A stretch of 64,000 nt of DNA from an uncultured Pelagibacteraceae bacterium (GCA_902519325.1 CABYJU010000002.1:45688-109687); one strand, 5' to 3'. Shown: positions 1 through 10,057, counted from the first letter of the stretch. Numbers and translations: made by a program. Notes: a model not told the origin generated them from the letters alone.

Positions 1-2
1 GC

Positions 3-1436
3 ATGATTGAAAAGAGAAATTTTTATATTAATGGTTCATGGGTACCCCCAAAAAACCCAAAAGATATTGAGGTCATAAATCCAGCAACAGAAAAAAATTG
101 TGCAGTAATTTCTTTAGGTAGTAAGGAGGATATCAATGATGCAGTTTTAGCAGCTAAAGAAGCTTTTAAAACCTGGGGATTTACCTCTAAAGAAGAAAGA
201 TTGTCATTATTAGAAGTTTTTTATTCATTATATAAAAAAAGATGGAATGATATTACAGATGCAATTATTCAAGAGATGGGAGCACCAAAAGACTTTGCGT
301 CAAAACTACAAACAGGAACTGGTGCGAGTCATACAAAATCATTTATTCGTTATCTAAAAGAATTTGAATTCGAAAAACCTTTGGGAGATCATGCAAAAAA
401 TCAAAGAATAATATACGAGCCTAAAGGCGTGTGTGCTTTAATAACACCATGGAACTGGCCAATAAATCAAGTTACTTTAAAAGTCATTCCTGCATTGGCC
501 TCTGGTTGTACTATGATTTTAAAACCTTCGGAACTAGCACCTTTATCGGCAATGATCATAGCTGAGTTAATAGATGAAGCAAAATTTCCGAAAGGTGTTT
601 TTAATTTAGTAAATGGAGATGGGGAAATAACTGGAGATGCATTAACAAGTCATCCAGATGTAAATATGATTTCATTCACCGGCTCTACAAGAGCAGGGGC
701 TTTAATTTCTCAAAATGCCGCAAAGGACTTTAAAAGAGTAAGTCTGGAGCTAGGAGGAAAAGGTGCAAATATTATATTTGAAGATGCTGATGCTGAAGCA
801 ATAGAAAGAGGTGCATTTAGATGTTTTAGAAATTCTGGACAATCATGTAATGCCCCTACAAGAATGCTTGTTGAAAAATCAATTTATAATGAAGCGATAG
901 AAAGACTTAGAAAATATGCAAATGAATTTAAAGTAGATGATCCAAATAAAAATGGAGAGCATATTGGTCCTGTAATTTCTGAAACTCAATTCAATAAAAT
1001 TCAAGGTTTAATTCAAAAAGGAATAGATGAAGGAGCAAAATTAGTTGCAGGTGGAATTGGAAAACCAAACGGATTAAATGATGGTTATTATGTAAAACCG
1101 ACAGTTTTTGCAGATGTGAAAAATGAAATGGAAATTGCAAGAACAGAAATATTTGGTCCTGTTTTATCTGTTATTCCATTTGAAACTGAAGAAGAGGCAA
1201 TTAAAATTGCAAATGATACTGATTATGGATTAACAAACTATATTCAAACTCAAGATAAGGAAAAGGTACAAAGAGTTGCCAGAAAACTTAGATCTGGAAT
1301 GGTTGATGTAAATGGTGCTGGTATTGCAGTTGATGCACCTTTTGGAGGTTTCAAACATTCTGGAATTGGAAGGGAAGCGGGTAAAGAAGGATTGCTTGAA
1401 TTTTTAGAAGTTAAATCTGTAGGTGGTTGGAATTAA
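3..1436 (+). CDS. NAD(P)-dependent aldehyde dehydrogenase
   Basis: Full-length (477 aa) member of the aldehyde dehydrogenase superfamily, which oxidises an aldehyde to a carboxylic acid with NAD(P)+ in the cytosol. Visible landmarks are the TPWNWP motif with Asn151, the LELGG motif with general-base Glu249, and the nucleophile Cys282 in GQSC; a PFGGFKHSG motif is near the C-terminus. The ATG is two bases from the window edge, but the N-terminus aligns with the usual family start, so the gene is probably complete. It converges on the ArgE-like gene and shares the four bases TTAA with it, so both stop codons overlap. The substrate cannot be told from sequence; a betaine-aldehyde or semialdehyde substrate is possible but unsupported. 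Confidence 0.93.
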   Translation: MIEKRNFYINGSWVPPKNPKDIEVINPATEKNCAVISLGSKEDINDAVLAAKEAFKTWGFTSKEERLSLLEVFYSLYKKRWNDITDAIIQEMGAPKDFASKLQTGTGASHTKSFIRYLKEFEFEKPLGDHAKNQRIIYEPKGVCALITPWNWPINQVTLKVIPALASGCTMILKPSELAPLSAMIIAELIDEAKFPKGVFNLVNGDGEITGDALTSHPDVNMISFTGSTRAGALISQNAAKDFKRVSLELGGKGANIIFEDADAEAIERGAFRCFRNSGQSCNAPTRMLVEKSIYNEAIERLRKYANEFKVDDPNKNGEHIGPVISETQFNKIQGLIQKGIDEGAKLVAGGIGKPNGLNDGYYVKPTVFADVKNEMEIARTEIFGPVLSVIPFETEEEAIKIANDTDYGLTNYIQTQDKEKVQRVARKLRSGMVDVNGAGIAVDAPFGGFKHSGIGREAGKEGLLEFLEVKSVGGWN

Positions 1437-2620
1437 TTTATAGATTTATCTTTTACACCTTTTAAAAAGTCTAGACATTTCTTTAATTCATTAAGTTCTA
1501 TATATTCATCAATTTTATGAGCCTGTTCAATCGAACCGGGCCCACAAACTACAGTGCTAATACCAACTTCTTGAAAGAGTCCAGCCTCTGTTCCAAATGA
1601 AACAGCTTCTCTTGAATTGTCACCAGTTATACTTGAAACAAATTCACAAGCTTCGGAATCGTTCAATCTATTAAATCCAACTACTTCACCTATAATTTCT
1701 TTTTTAATATAAGCATCTGAAAAAACTTTTTTCATTTCTGGCAATAATTCTTTATCAACATAATCGTCTATTATTTGATTTACAAAATCTCCATCTTCTC
1801 TGACCACTGGTCTAGTTTCCCATTCAACTTTACATTTATCAGCGATAACATTATGAGCTATACCACCTGAAACTCCACCAACTGATAATGTAGAATATGG
1901 TGGATTAAATATACAATCTTTAGGAGCTCTATCTTTTAGTTTTGATCTAATTTCTAGTAATTTGTTTACATACCTCGATGCATATTCAACTGCATTAACA
2001 CCTTGGCCTGGTTTAGAACTATGACCAGCTAAACCTCCAAAGTGAATTGTATATTCATTCATACCTTTATGGGCATCAATGATTTTCATATTGGTTGGTT
2101 CACCAATAATACAAATTCCATCTTTAATATCTCTTTTTTTTAATTCTTTTATTAATAATGGTGCACCAATGCATGCAGTTTCTTCATCGAATGTAAATGA
2201 AAAGTGAATGTCTCTATCTAAATTATTTTCTCTAAATACAGGAGCATATGCTAGAGCACATGCAATAAAACCTTTCATATCACAAGAACCTCTCCCAAAT
2301 AATTTCTCATTTTTTATAGTTGCAACAAATGGATCAGTAGACCAGCCTTTTGAAACCGGGACTACATCTGTATGACCTGAAAGAATAATAGGTTTTTTAC
2401 CATTTCCATTTTTAGATTTTAAAGAAGCAAAAAGATTAACTCTTTTTTTATCTCCATCAAAAATTCTAAATGAAGTTGCTCCTAAATTTTTTAAAATATC
2501 ATCACAATAATTAATGAGACTATTATTATCGTTTCCAGAAATAGTTTTGAAAGCAATCAAATCTGTCAATATTCGTATCGAATCTTTATAAATTTTATCA
2601 GGATTATTTTCTGTACTCAT
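1433..2620 (-). CDS. argE: M20-family deacylase, acetylornithine deacetylase type
   Basis: A 395-aa di-zinc M20 peptidase-family hydrolase, most like acetylornithine deacetylase (removes the acetyl group from N-acetylornithine in arginine synthesis). Metal ligands are recognisable: His83 and the catalytic Asp85 in GHTDVVP, Asp114 in GSCDMKG, and the Glu146-Glu147 pair in the DEET segment, followed by a dimerisation lid domain around residues 180-290. No arginine genes are adjacent, so a related deacylase role (succinyl-diaminopimelate or other N-acyl amino acids) remains possible. It is divergent from the CsaA-like gene with only 25 bases between the two start codons. Confidence 0.85.
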   Translation of the reverse strand: MSTENNPDKIYKDSIRILTDLIAFKTISGNDNNSLINYCDDILKNLGATSFRIFDGDKKRVNLFASLKSKNGNGKKPIILSGHTDVVPVSKGWSTDPFVATIKNEKLFGRGSCDMKGFIACALAYAPVFRENNLDRDIHFSFTFDEETACIGAPLLIKELKKRDIKDGICIIGEPTNMKIIDAHKGMNEYTIHFGGLAGHSSKPGQGVNAVEYASRYVNKLLEIRSKLKDRAPKDCIFNPPYSTLSVGGVSGGIAHNVIADKCKVEWETRPVVREDGDFVNQIIDDYVDKELLPEMKKVFSDAYIKKEIIGEVVGFNRLNDSEACEFVSSITGDNSREAVSFGTEAGLFQEVGISTVVCGPGSIEQAHKIDEYIELNELKKCLDFLKGVKDKSIN

Positions 2621-2645
2621 CTACAAATCATTATATATTAAATTT

Positions 2646-2987
2646 ATGAAAGAACAAATTACGTATGAAGATTTTGATAAAGTAGATATTAGATTGGGAA
2701 CAATTATTTCTGTAAGAAAAAATGAAAAAGCAAGAAAACCTTCATTAGTTGTAGAAGTTGATTTTGGAGAAAAGATAGGGATAAAACAATCTTCAGCTCA
2801 AATTACTCATTATTATAATGAAGAGAATCTTAAAGGAAAACAAGTAATCGGTGTTTGTAATTTTGCAGAAAAAAATATTGCTGGAGTTGTTTCGCAAGTA
2901 TTAATTCTTGGAGCTATAGATGCAGAGGGTAGAGTAACTTTAGTTCATCCATCTCAAGAAGCAGAGAATGGATTACCGATTGCTTAA
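2646..2987 (+). CDS. CsaA-like tRNA-binding domain protein
   Basis: A 113-aa protein that consists of a single tRNA-binding OB-fold domain (EMAP-II/Trbp111 type). The sequence has the family pattern beginning with the DFDKVDIRLGTI segment and the later glycine- and hydrophobic-rich strand region (VSQVLILGA). The length matches free-standing CsaA proteins, for which chaperone-like or tRNA-binding roles have been proposed. The stop codon is immediately followed by the ATG of the LysE-type gene, with no gap, which suggests one transcript. Confidence 0.88.
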   Translation: MKEQITYEDFDKVDIRLGTIISVRKNEKARKPSLVVEVDFGEKIGIKQSSAQITHYYNEENLKGKQVIGVCNFAEKNIAGVVSQVLILGAIDAEGRVTLVHPSQEAENGLPIA

Positions 2988-3578
2988 ATGCATCCAGAAT
3001 TATTATCATTAAGCTTATTTTTTTTTGTTACTAGTTGTTCGCCTGGCCCAAATAATATTGTTGCATCTCATTCAGGTTTTAATCATGGAGTAAAAAAAAC
3101 TATACCTCTAATGTTAGGTGTTATATTTGGTTTTACTTCAATGTTATCTTTAGTCAATTTTGGGCTAATTAACATTTTTAAATTATATCCAATAATTCAA
3201 AAAATTTTAGTTTTTACAGGCTCTGCATTTTTAGTTTACTTGGCTTACAGAATTTCATTTTCTAGATCATCAAATCAAAAAGAAAAACTTGAACCTGTAA
3301 AATTTATAGAAACATTTCTTTTTCAATTCTTAAATCCTAAAGGAGTAATCGTTGCAATTATTGCAGTATCAACTTATATCGAATCTGGAGATAACTTTTT
3401 TATTTATTCCTTCTGGCTCCTAACTTCTGCCTTTTTTTTTGCTATATTTAGCATCTTATTTTGGACTTTAATTGGTAAATTTATGAGAAAATTCGCGACA
3501 AATGAGAAATTTATTAAATGGTTCAATTATGTTATGTCAGCGCTTTTATTAGGCTGCATAGCTACATTTTATTATTAA
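2988..3578 (+). CDS. LysE/RhtB family amino-acid exporter
   Basis: A 196-aa inner-membrane protein with about six hydrophobic helices and the characteristic N-terminal SPGPN motif (residues 18-22) of the LysE/RhtB/YggA translocator family, which exports amino acids or their derivatives using the proton gradient. Length is typical for the family (about 200 aa). It starts directly after the CsaA-like stop codon and ends two bases before the aconitase start. The exported solute cannot be predicted. Confidence 0.9.
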   Translation: MHPELLSLSLFFFVTSCSPGPNNIVASHSGFNHGVKKTIPLMLGVIFGFTSMLSLVNFGLINIFKLYPIIQKILVFTGSAFLVYLAYRISFSRSSNQKEKLEPVKFIETFLFQFLNPKGVIVAIIAVSTYIESGDNFFIYSFWLLTSAFFFAIFSILFWTLIGKFMRKFATNEKFIKWFNYVMSALLLGCIATFYY

Positions 3579-3580
3579 AT

Positions 3581-6250
3581 ATGAAACCAGGAGACAAAAA
3601 CTCGTTCAATTCGTTAACTAAAATTTCAGTTAACGGCAAAAGTTATAATTTTTACTCACTGAAAGAGGCTGAGAAAAATGGTTTAGAAGGTATATCAAAG
3701 CTTCCAAAATCATTGAAGGTCTTACTTGAGAATTTGTTAAGATTTGAGGACGATATAACGGTTAATAAAAATCAAATTGAAGCTATTAAAGATTGGTTAA
3801 AATCTAAAAGTTCTAACACAGAAATTGCATATAGGCCTGCGAGGGTGTTGCTTCAAGACTACACTGGAATTCCTGCAGTTGCAGATTTAGCAGCAATGAG
3901 AGAGGCTGTAAAAGAAAAAAATAAAGATCCAAGTACTATCAATCCATTATCATCAGTTGATTTGGTAATTGATCACTCTGTACAAGTAGATAAATTTGCA
4001 AATAAAAATTCTTTAAAAGAAAACGTTGATATTGAATTTAATCGGAATGCAGAAAGATATTCTTTCCTTAAATGGGGTCAACAAGCATTCAATAATTTTA
4101 GAATAGTTCCCCCAGGAACTGGGATATGTCATCAAGTCAATCTGGAATACCTTTCAAAAGTTGTTTGGAATGAAAAATATAAAGATGAAGAATACATATT
4201 TCCAGACACTTTGGTTGGAACAGATAGTCATACAACTATGGTAAATGGTTTATCTGTTTTGGGTTGGGGAGTAGGTGGAATTGAAGCTGAGGCTGGAATG
4301 TTAGGTCAACCTATTTCAATGTTAATTCCCGAAGTTATTGGATTTGAAATGAAATCAAAAATGCCAGAAGGTACAACAGCAACTGATCTTGTTTTAACAG
4401 TAGTTAAAATGTTGAGAGACAAGGGAGTTGTTGGAAAGTTTGTTGAATTCTATGGCGAAGGACTAAAAAATCTGACTTTAGCAGATAGAGCTACTATAGC
4501 AAATATGGCACCTGAGTATGGTGCAACTTGTGGTTTTTTCCCAATTGATGATGAAACTTTAAAATATTTAAAATTCTCAGGAAGAGAAGATCAAAATGTT
4601 GAAATTGTAAAAAAGTATGCTCAAGAACAAGGACTTTGGGCAAGTTTAGATGTTGAATTTACAGACACACTATCTTTAGACATGTCAACTATAGTACCAA
4701 CTATTTCTGGACCAAAACGTCCACAGGATAAAGTTCTACTTACTAACGCATCATCAAATTTTAAAAAAGTATTTTCAGAAATTACAAAAAAAGAAGAGCC
4801 AAATATTTATGATGTTGAAAAAGAAGATTTTAAAATAACCGATGGCGATGTGTTAATTGCTGCAATCACTTCTTGTACTAATACTTCCAATCCAAGTGTA
4901 CTAATTGGAGCAGGTTTACTAGCAAAAAATGCAATTGAAAAAGGTTTAATGACTAAGCCTTGGGTAAAAACATCTTTGGCACCTGGATCACAAGTAGTTA
5001 CAGATTATCTAGAAAAAGCTGGGCTAAATATTTATTTAGATAAGTTAGGTTTTAATTTAGTTGGTTATGGATGTACAACTTGTATTGGTAATTCAGGTCC
5101 ATTAGCCGATAATATCTCAGATTCCATAAAAAATAATAATATTTATGCTGTCTCAGTTTTATCTGGAAACAGAAACTTTGAAGGAAGAATTTCACCTTTA
5201 ATAAAAGCAAATTATTTAGCGTCTCCGCCATTAGTCGTTGCTTATGCAATAGCAGGAACTATGAGATTTGATTTGTATAAGGATCCATTAGGTAAAGATA
5301 AAGATGGTAAAGATGTTTTTTTAAAAGATATATGGCCATCTAACAAAGAAATAGAAGAAACATTGAGAAATTCATTAAATGCAGAAATGTTTATAAAAAG
5401 ATACTCAAATGTTTCTCAAGGACCAGAACAATGGCAAAAAATTAAAACAGAGGAAACCAATATTTATAATTGGGAAGATAATTCAACGTACGTAAAAAAA
5501 CCTCCGTTTTTTGACAACCTTCCTGATAAACCAGAAGGATTTAAAGAAATTAAGGATGCAAGACCACTATTAATATTGGGTGATAGCATTACCACTGATC
5601 ATATTTCACCTGCTGGATCAATTCAAAAAGATAGTCCAACTGGAGAATATTTTATGAAACATCAAATACTTCCAAAAGACTATAATTCCTATGGAGCAAG
5701 AAGAGGGAATCATGAGGTTATGATGAGAGGAACTTTTGCAAATATAAGAATTAGAAATGAAATGGCACCTGGTACTGAGGGTGGTTTTACCAAGTTGTAC
5801 CCTGAGGAAAAAGTAATGCCAGTATATGATGCGGTTGTTGAATATAAAAAAAGAGGTACCGATTTAGTTGTAATTGGTGGTAAAGAGTATGGAACTGGAT
5901 CTTCTAGAGATTGGGCGGCCAAAGGAACCAAACTTTTAGGTGTAAAGGCTGTTTTTGCAGAAAGTTTTGAGAGAATTCATAGATCAAATCTTATAGGAAT
6001 GGGTATACTACCATTACAGTTTAAAGATGGAATAAATAGAACTAATCTAAAATTAGATGGCTCAGAACTATTTTCTATTATTGACTTAGAAAAAGGCATA
6101 GATCCTAGAGATGAAGTTGATGTTGAAATCAAATATGTCTCTGGAGATATCAAGAGAATTAAAATGTTAAGTAGAATAGATACTAAGAACGAATTAGAGT
6201 ATTACAAAAATGGTGGAATTTTACAATATGTACTTAGGAACATGATTTAA
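3581..6250 (+). CDS. acnA: Aconitate hydratase A
   Basis: Aconitase of the TCA cycle and glyoxylate route, interconverting citrate and isocitrate through a [4Fe-4S] cluster. With the ATG at 3581 the product is 889 aa, the usual AcnA length. Cluster cysteines are visible as Cys432 in ITSCTNTSNP and Cys498 and Cys501 in GCTTCIG. A reading frame open further upstream (from 3518) would lie inside lysE and add 21 residues with no family match, so it is rejected. The gene ends in TAATG, overlapping the next start codon by one base, which implies translational coupling to the YfgM-like gene. Confidence 0.96.
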   Translation: MKPGDKNSFNSLTKISVNGKSYNFYSLKEAEKNGLEGISKLPKSLKVLLENLLRFEDDITVNKNQIEAIKDWLKSKSSNTEIAYRPARVLLQDYTGIPAVADLAAMREAVKEKNKDPSTINPLSSVDLVIDHSVQVDKFANKNSLKENVDIEFNRNAERYSFLKWGQQAFNNFRIVPPGTGICHQVNLEYLSKVVWNEKYKDEEYIFPDTLVGTDSHTTMVNGLSVLGWGVGGIEAEAGMLGQPISMLIPEVIGFEMKSKMPEGTTATDLVLTVVKMLRDKGVVGKFVEFYGEGLKNLTLADRATIANMAPEYGATCGFFPIDDETLKYLKFSGREDQNVEIVKKYAQEQGLWASLDVEFTDTLSLDMSTIVPTISGPKRPQDKVLLTNASSNFKKVFSEITKKEEPNIYDVEKEDFKITDGDVLIAAITSCTNTSNPSVLIGAGLLAKNAIEKGLMTKPWVKTSLAPGSQVVTDYLEKAGLNIYLDKLGFNLVGYGCTTCIGNSGPLADNISDSIKNNNIYAVSVLSGNRNFEGRISPLIKANYLASPPLVVAYAIAGTMRFDLYKDPLGKDKDGKDVFLKDIWPSNKEIEETLRNSLNAEMFIKRYSNVSQGPEQWQKIKTEETNIYNWEDNSTYVKKPPFFDNLPDKPEGFKEIKDARPLLILGDSITTDHISPAGSIQKDSPTGEYFMKHQILPKDYNSYGARRGNHEVMMRGTFANIRIRNEMAPGTEGGFTKLYPEEKVMPVYDAVVEYKKRGTDLVVIGGKEYGTGSSRDWAAKGTKLLGVKAVFAESFERIHRSNLIGMGILPLQFKDGINRTNLKLDGSELFSIIDLEKGIDPRDEVDVEIKYVSGDIKRIKMLSRIDTKNELEYYKNGGILQYVLRNMI

Positions 6251-6894
6251 TGGATGAAGATATTGAAATAATAAATACCCAAACACGTAATGAAAAAATT
6301 AAAAACTTTTTCATAAATAATAAAAATTCTTTAATTTCGATATTAGTAATAATTATTTTGGCTTTAATTGGTTACTTTTCTTTTGAAGAATATCAATCTA
6401 GCAAAAGAGAAAAATTAGCTGATAAATACGACTTAGCTGTAATAAGATATGAAGCTGATAATAAATATAATGTGATCCCGGATCTTAAAGAGGTGATTAA
6501 TGCTAAAGACAAAACATATTCTCCTCTAGCTTTCTATTTTTTGCTAGATAACGATTTGATAAATTCAAAAGATGAAATTAACAATTATTTTGATATTTTA
6601 ATTAATGATATTGGCTTGGATAAAAAGTTTAAAGAGCTAATAATCTTTAAAAAAGGCTTATATAATTCAGATTTTTCAGATGAAAATGAATTGTTAGCTA
6701 TTTTTAATCCTTTAATTAAAGCGGATAGTATATGGAAACCACATAGTCTTTATATTATGGCAGAATATTATTTATCAAAAAATCAAATGCAAAAATCAAA
6801 AGAATTTTTTGAGCAAATAGTTAGTCTTGAAAATAATAACTCTAAAATAAAAACTAAAGCTCAAAAAAGGCTAAGATCTAGTTTCAGTGAGTAG
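6250..6894 (+). CDS. YfgM-like tetratricopeptide membrane protein
   Basis: A 214-aa protein with a short cytoplasmic N-terminus, one transmembrane helix (about residues 29-46) and a C-terminal helical region whose last 60 residues read as a TPR-like repeat (HSLYIMAEYYLSKNQMQKSK). This layout resembles YfgM/TPR_21 proteins, periplasmic partners of the Sec translocon in enterobacteria. In many alphaproteobacteria such a gene precedes bamB, as here, where it overlaps the next gene by eight bases. The role in outer-membrane assembly is inferred from family and context only. Confidence 0.72.
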   Translation: MDEDIEIINTQTRNEKIKNFFINNKNSLISILVIIILALIGYFSFEEYQSSKREKLADKYDLAVIRYEADNKYNVIPDLKEVINAKDKTYSPLAFYFLLDNDLINSKDEINNYFDILINDIGLDKKFKELIIFKKGLYNSDFSDENELLAIFNPLIKADSIWKPHSLYIMAEYYLSKNQMQKSKEFFEQIVSLENNNSKIKTKAQKRLRSSFSE

Positions 6895-8155
6895 GATAAA
6901 ATTATATTTCGTCTTTTTACTTTTATTATCATCTTGTGGTCAAAGTGATAAATCTGTAGAAAATACTAATTCTAAAATTTTATTTGAAGAAATTAAACCA
7001 ATTCAAGAACAATTAAATCCAAATATACAAATAAATCTTTCTAAATTAGTTAAAGACAATAGTTTTGTAAATAATATTACAAATAATAATGGAAACATTA
7101 ACTTTGAGCCAACATTTGAAAAGAAGAAAACATTTAAATTCTCAAGGATTAAACAGTTTAATTCAATCAATACAGAAATTTTGTTTATTCAAAATAACGA
7201 TCTAATTTATTTTGATAATAAGGGAACGATATTCAGAATTAATGAAAAATTTGAAATATTGTGGAAAGCAAATCATTACTCAAAGAAAGAGAGAAAACTT
7301 AATCCAATATTATATTTTAATTATATAGATAATAAAATTATTGCTGTAGATACTCTTTCAAATATTTTTTCATTAAATTTAGATAATGGGGAACTAAATT
7401 GGAAGAAGGACAGTCTATCTCCATTTAACTCAAATATTGCTATAAAAAATGATAAATTTGTTACTGTTGATTTTGATAATGTAATTAGATGTTTCTCAAT
7501 AGTAGATGGAAATGAACTATGGAATTTTAAAACAGAAAATACATTCATTAAATCACAAAAAAAATTATCTATAATTATTAAAAATGATATTGTTTATTCA
7601 CTTAATAATTTAGGTGATCTTACAGCATTAAATATTAATGATGGTAGTTTAGTTTGGCAAACACCTACTCAAAGTAATGAAATTATCTTAAATGCATTCA
7701 GTCTTAAAAATTCGGAAATAATTTTAAATAATGAGACAATATATTTTTCTAATAACAAAAACGAAATATTTTCAATTGATTCAAAAACTGGAATAGTAAA
7801 ATGGAAACAAACTTTAAATTCAAGTTTAAAGCCTACGATTTCTGAAAATTATATCTTTAATATTTCTGAGGAAGGATATTTATTCGTCATTGATACTGAG
7901 ACTGGAAATATAATTAGGATAACTGATGTTTTCTCAAATTTTAAAAAAAGAGAAAAAGTTAAACCAGTAGGTTTTGTTATTGCTAAGAATAAAATTTATT
8001 TGTCTACCGATAATGGAAGAATTTTGATTATCAATTTAACTAATTCACAAACAGAGAAAGTAATTAAATTTAATAACGAAAAAATATCGAGACCATTTAT
8101 TAATAATGCTAATATTTTTTTAATTAAAAATAATGGAATTATAAGATCAAATTAA
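6887..8155 (+). CDS. bamB: Outer membrane assembly lipoprotein BamB-like (PQQ beta-propeller)
   Basis: A 422-aa predicted lipoprotein: hydrophobic leader followed by the lipobox LLSSC with lipidated Cys17, then a beta-propeller of repeats with the GxLxWK or GxxxW signature (LDNGELNWK, VDGNELWNF, NDGSLVWQT, SKTGIVKWKQ). BamB is an accessory subunit of the BAM complex that inserts outer-membrane proteins. The start is GTG at 6887, eight bases inside the preceding gene; a later start would lose the signal peptide. In many relatives the GTPase gene der follows; here a small cupin gene follows with a one-base overlap. Confidence 0.83.
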   Translation: MSRIKLYFVFLLLLSSCGQSDKSVENTNSKILFEEIKPIQEQLNPNIQINLSKLVKDNSFVNNITNNNGNINFEPTFEKKKTFKFSRIKQFNSINTEILFIQNNDLIYFDNKGTIFRINEKFEILWKANHYSKKERKLNPILYFNYIDNKIIAVDTLSNIFSLNLDNGELNWKKDSLSPFNSNIAIKNDKFVTVDFDNVIRCFSIVDGNELWNFKTENTFIKSQKKLSIIIKNDIVYSLNNLGDLTALNINDGSLVWQTPTQSNEIILNAFSLKNSEIILNNETIYFSNNKNEIFSIDSKTGIVKWKQTLNSSLKPTISENYIFNISEEGYLFVIDTETGNIIRITDVFSNFKKREKVKPVGFVIAKNKIYLSTDNGRILIINLTNSQTEKVIKFNNEKISRPFINNANIFLIKNNGIIRSN

Positions 8156-8586
8156 TGTTATTAAAATTTTTAGAAAAAATTGGAAGAAAAAAAGTAGTTT
8201 TAGATAGGGGTCCATCTCATCCAAAATTTAATGAAGCTAAACCATGGATGAATAGATATTATTTATTATTTAGGAATAGACCAAAATGGTTTCCATTTAA
8301 TATTTTAATTCATGAAATGTTGGATGACGATCATGGGGATGGAGTTCATAATCATCTATTCCCTTATATTACAATAATTTTGAGAGGCGGTTATTGGGAA
8401 ACTACTAAAAAAGGCAAGTTCTGGAGAAAACCTGGATATATTGGATTTAGATCAGCCAATGCATATCATAGAGTAGACCTTGAGCCAGGAACAAGGCCAA
8501 TGACAATTTTTATCTCAGGACCTTTTGGATTGAGAAAAGGACCAAGATCAGAATACGGTATCGATTTTAATTCAAAAAAGAATTAA
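8155..8586 (+). CDS. Small cupin-fold protein of unknown function
   Basis: A 143-aa protein, not recognised as a named family. The middle looks like a cupin barrel: HNHLFP with His65 and His67 as probable metal ligands, then glycine-rich turns and a second block ANAYHRVDL with His105. Such proteins often bind one divalent metal and act as dioxygenases, isomerases or sensors. There is no signal peptide, so it is probably cytoplasmic. It overlaps bamB by one base and zapE by one base, which places it inside the same tight transcription unit. Confidence 0.6.
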   Translation: MLLKFLEKIGRKKVVLDRGPSHPKFNEAKPWMNRYYLLFRNRPKWFPFNILIHEMLDDDHGDGVHNHLFPYITIILRGGYWETTKKGKFWRKPGYIGFRSANAYHRVDLEPGTRPMTIFISGPFGLRKGPRSEYGIDFNSKKN

Positions 8587-9641
8587 TGCAAAAAAGTTTT
8601 GTTAAAGAGTTTAAACTCTACTGCAAAAAGAAAAATTTAGATGTTAATTCTCATCAGATAAAACTCATAAAAACATTAGAAGAATATTATAAATTAAACT
8701 ACAAATCATTTATCTCAAAAATTTTATCAAAAAAAAATTATAGAAAAGGCTTTTATCTTTATGGGGATGTTGGCGTCGGCAAAACTATGATATTAGATTT
8801 TTTTTTCGACTTAGTTGAAGGTAAAAAATTAAAACTTCACTTCAATGAGTTTATGCTTAGCTTTCACGACTTTGTACACCAATCCAAAGATAAAAATGAT
8901 GAAAATAAATTAAGTAAATTTGTTAAAAAATTAAAATCGAAAGCAAAATTAATATATTTTGACGAGTTTCAAGTTACAAATATAGTAGATGCAATGATAC
9001 TTGGAAAATTATTTGATGAAATATTTAAAGAAGATTTAAAAATTATTGTAACTTCTAATATAAAAATAGAAAATTTGTACAAAGATGGGTTGCAAAGAGA
9101 TCAATTCAAACCTTTTATAAAAATAATGCAAAAGCAATCATTTGAATATCAATTAAATATAGATGATGATTATAGAAAGTCCAAAGGTAATAAAACTCAA
9201 AGATATTACTCACCTTTAAATCAAGAAAACAATTTTAAAATAAACAAATTATTTAGAGTGATGACTAAAGATAAGGTTTTAAAAGAAAAGATTTTAAATA
9301 TTAAAGGAAGAAAATTTATTTTAAAAAATTTTTATGATGGAATTGTTCGATTAACTTTTAAAGAAGTATGTGATAAAAATTTAGGATCAGAGGATTATAT
9401 AAAAATAGTAAAAAATTGTTTTTTTATAGTTATGGAAAATGTACCAGCGTTTAATGATTTAAATTCAAATCAACAACAAAGATTTATTACTTTTTTAGAT
9501 ATCGTGTATGATCAAAATATACCTATGGCCATTAGTGCAGAACAAAATATTGATAAACTCACATCATCAAGGTTATTGGAAAAACCATTTAAGCGTACAA
9601 TTAGCCGATTATATGAACTAACATCTAAAAAGAATTTATGA
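8586..9641 (+). CDS. zapE: ZapE/AFG1-family ATPase
   Basis: A 351-aa AFG1-like P-loop ATPase. The Walker A motif is GDVGVGKT (residues 60-67) and Walker B is LIYFDEFQV, with Asp127-Glu128. ZapE is linked to cell division under stress in Escherichia coli, and the mitochondrial homologue AFG1/LACE1 to protein quality control. Length and motif spacing fit the family. It overlaps the YjbQ gene by four bases (ATGA). Confidence 0.88.
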   Translation: MQKSFVKEFKLYCKKKNLDVNSHQIKLIKTLEEYYKLNYKSFISKILSKKNYRKGFYLYGDVGVGKTMILDFFFDLVEGKKLKLHFNEFMLSFHDFVHQSKDKNDENKLSKFVKKLKSKAKLIYFDEFQVTNIVDAMILGKLFDEIFKEDLKIIVTSNIKIENLYKDGLQRDQFKPFIKIMQKQSFEYQLNIDDDYRKSKGNKTQRYYSPLNQENNFKINKLFRVMTKDKVLKEKILNIKGRKFILKNFYDGIVRLTFKEVCDKNLGSEDYIKIVKNCFFIVMENVPAFNDLNSNQQQRFITFLDIVYDQNIPMAISAEQNIDKLTSSRLLEKPFKRTISRLYELTSKKNL

Positions 9642-10057
9642 GACAAGAATTTTTTAATCTTGAACTTAAAACAAATGGTCAAAAATTATATGAATTTACC
9701 GATCAAACGATAGACTGGATAAATAAAAATAATTTTAATAATGGTATTTTAAATTTAAGCATACAGCACACTAGTGCATCTTTAATTGTTCAAGAAAATG
9801 CTGATCCTGATGTTCAATCAGATTTAATTAATTATTTTGATAAAATTGCTCCAATGGATAATAAATTATATATTCATACAATAGAAGGTAAGGACGATAT
9901 GCCAGCTCATATAAAGTCAGCGTTAACTAACAATCAAATATCCCTCAGTATAAAAAACAAACAACTTTTGCTGGGAACTTGGCAAGGAATTTACCTTTTT
10001 GAACATAGGTTGGCTTCTACAAAAAGGCTGATTATTCATCATTTTATTGGAGATTAA
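9638..10057 (+). CDS. YjbQ/UPF0047 family protein
   Basis: A 139-aa protein of the UPF0047/YjbQ family. Typical motifs are IQHTSASLIVQENADPDV (residues 42-59) and the C-terminal GTWQGIYLFEHR. Members fold as small trimers, and several show weak thiamin-phosphate-synthase activity; the true role is unsettled. It is the last gene of the plus-strand unit and converges on the photolyase, with the two stop codons sharing TTAA. Confidence 0.88.
   Translation: MRQEFFNLELKTNGQKLYEFTDQTIDWINKNNFNNGILNLSIQHTSASLIVQENADPDVQSDLINYFDKIAPMDNKLYIHTIEGKDDMPAHIKSALTNNQISLSIKNKQLLLGTWQGIYLFEHRLASTKRLIIHHFIGD

Noticed and set aside
3518..3580. Upstream in-frame start for aconitase
   Set aside because: It would overlap lysE by 61 bases and add 21 residues without family match; the ATG at 3581 gives a normal AcnA length.
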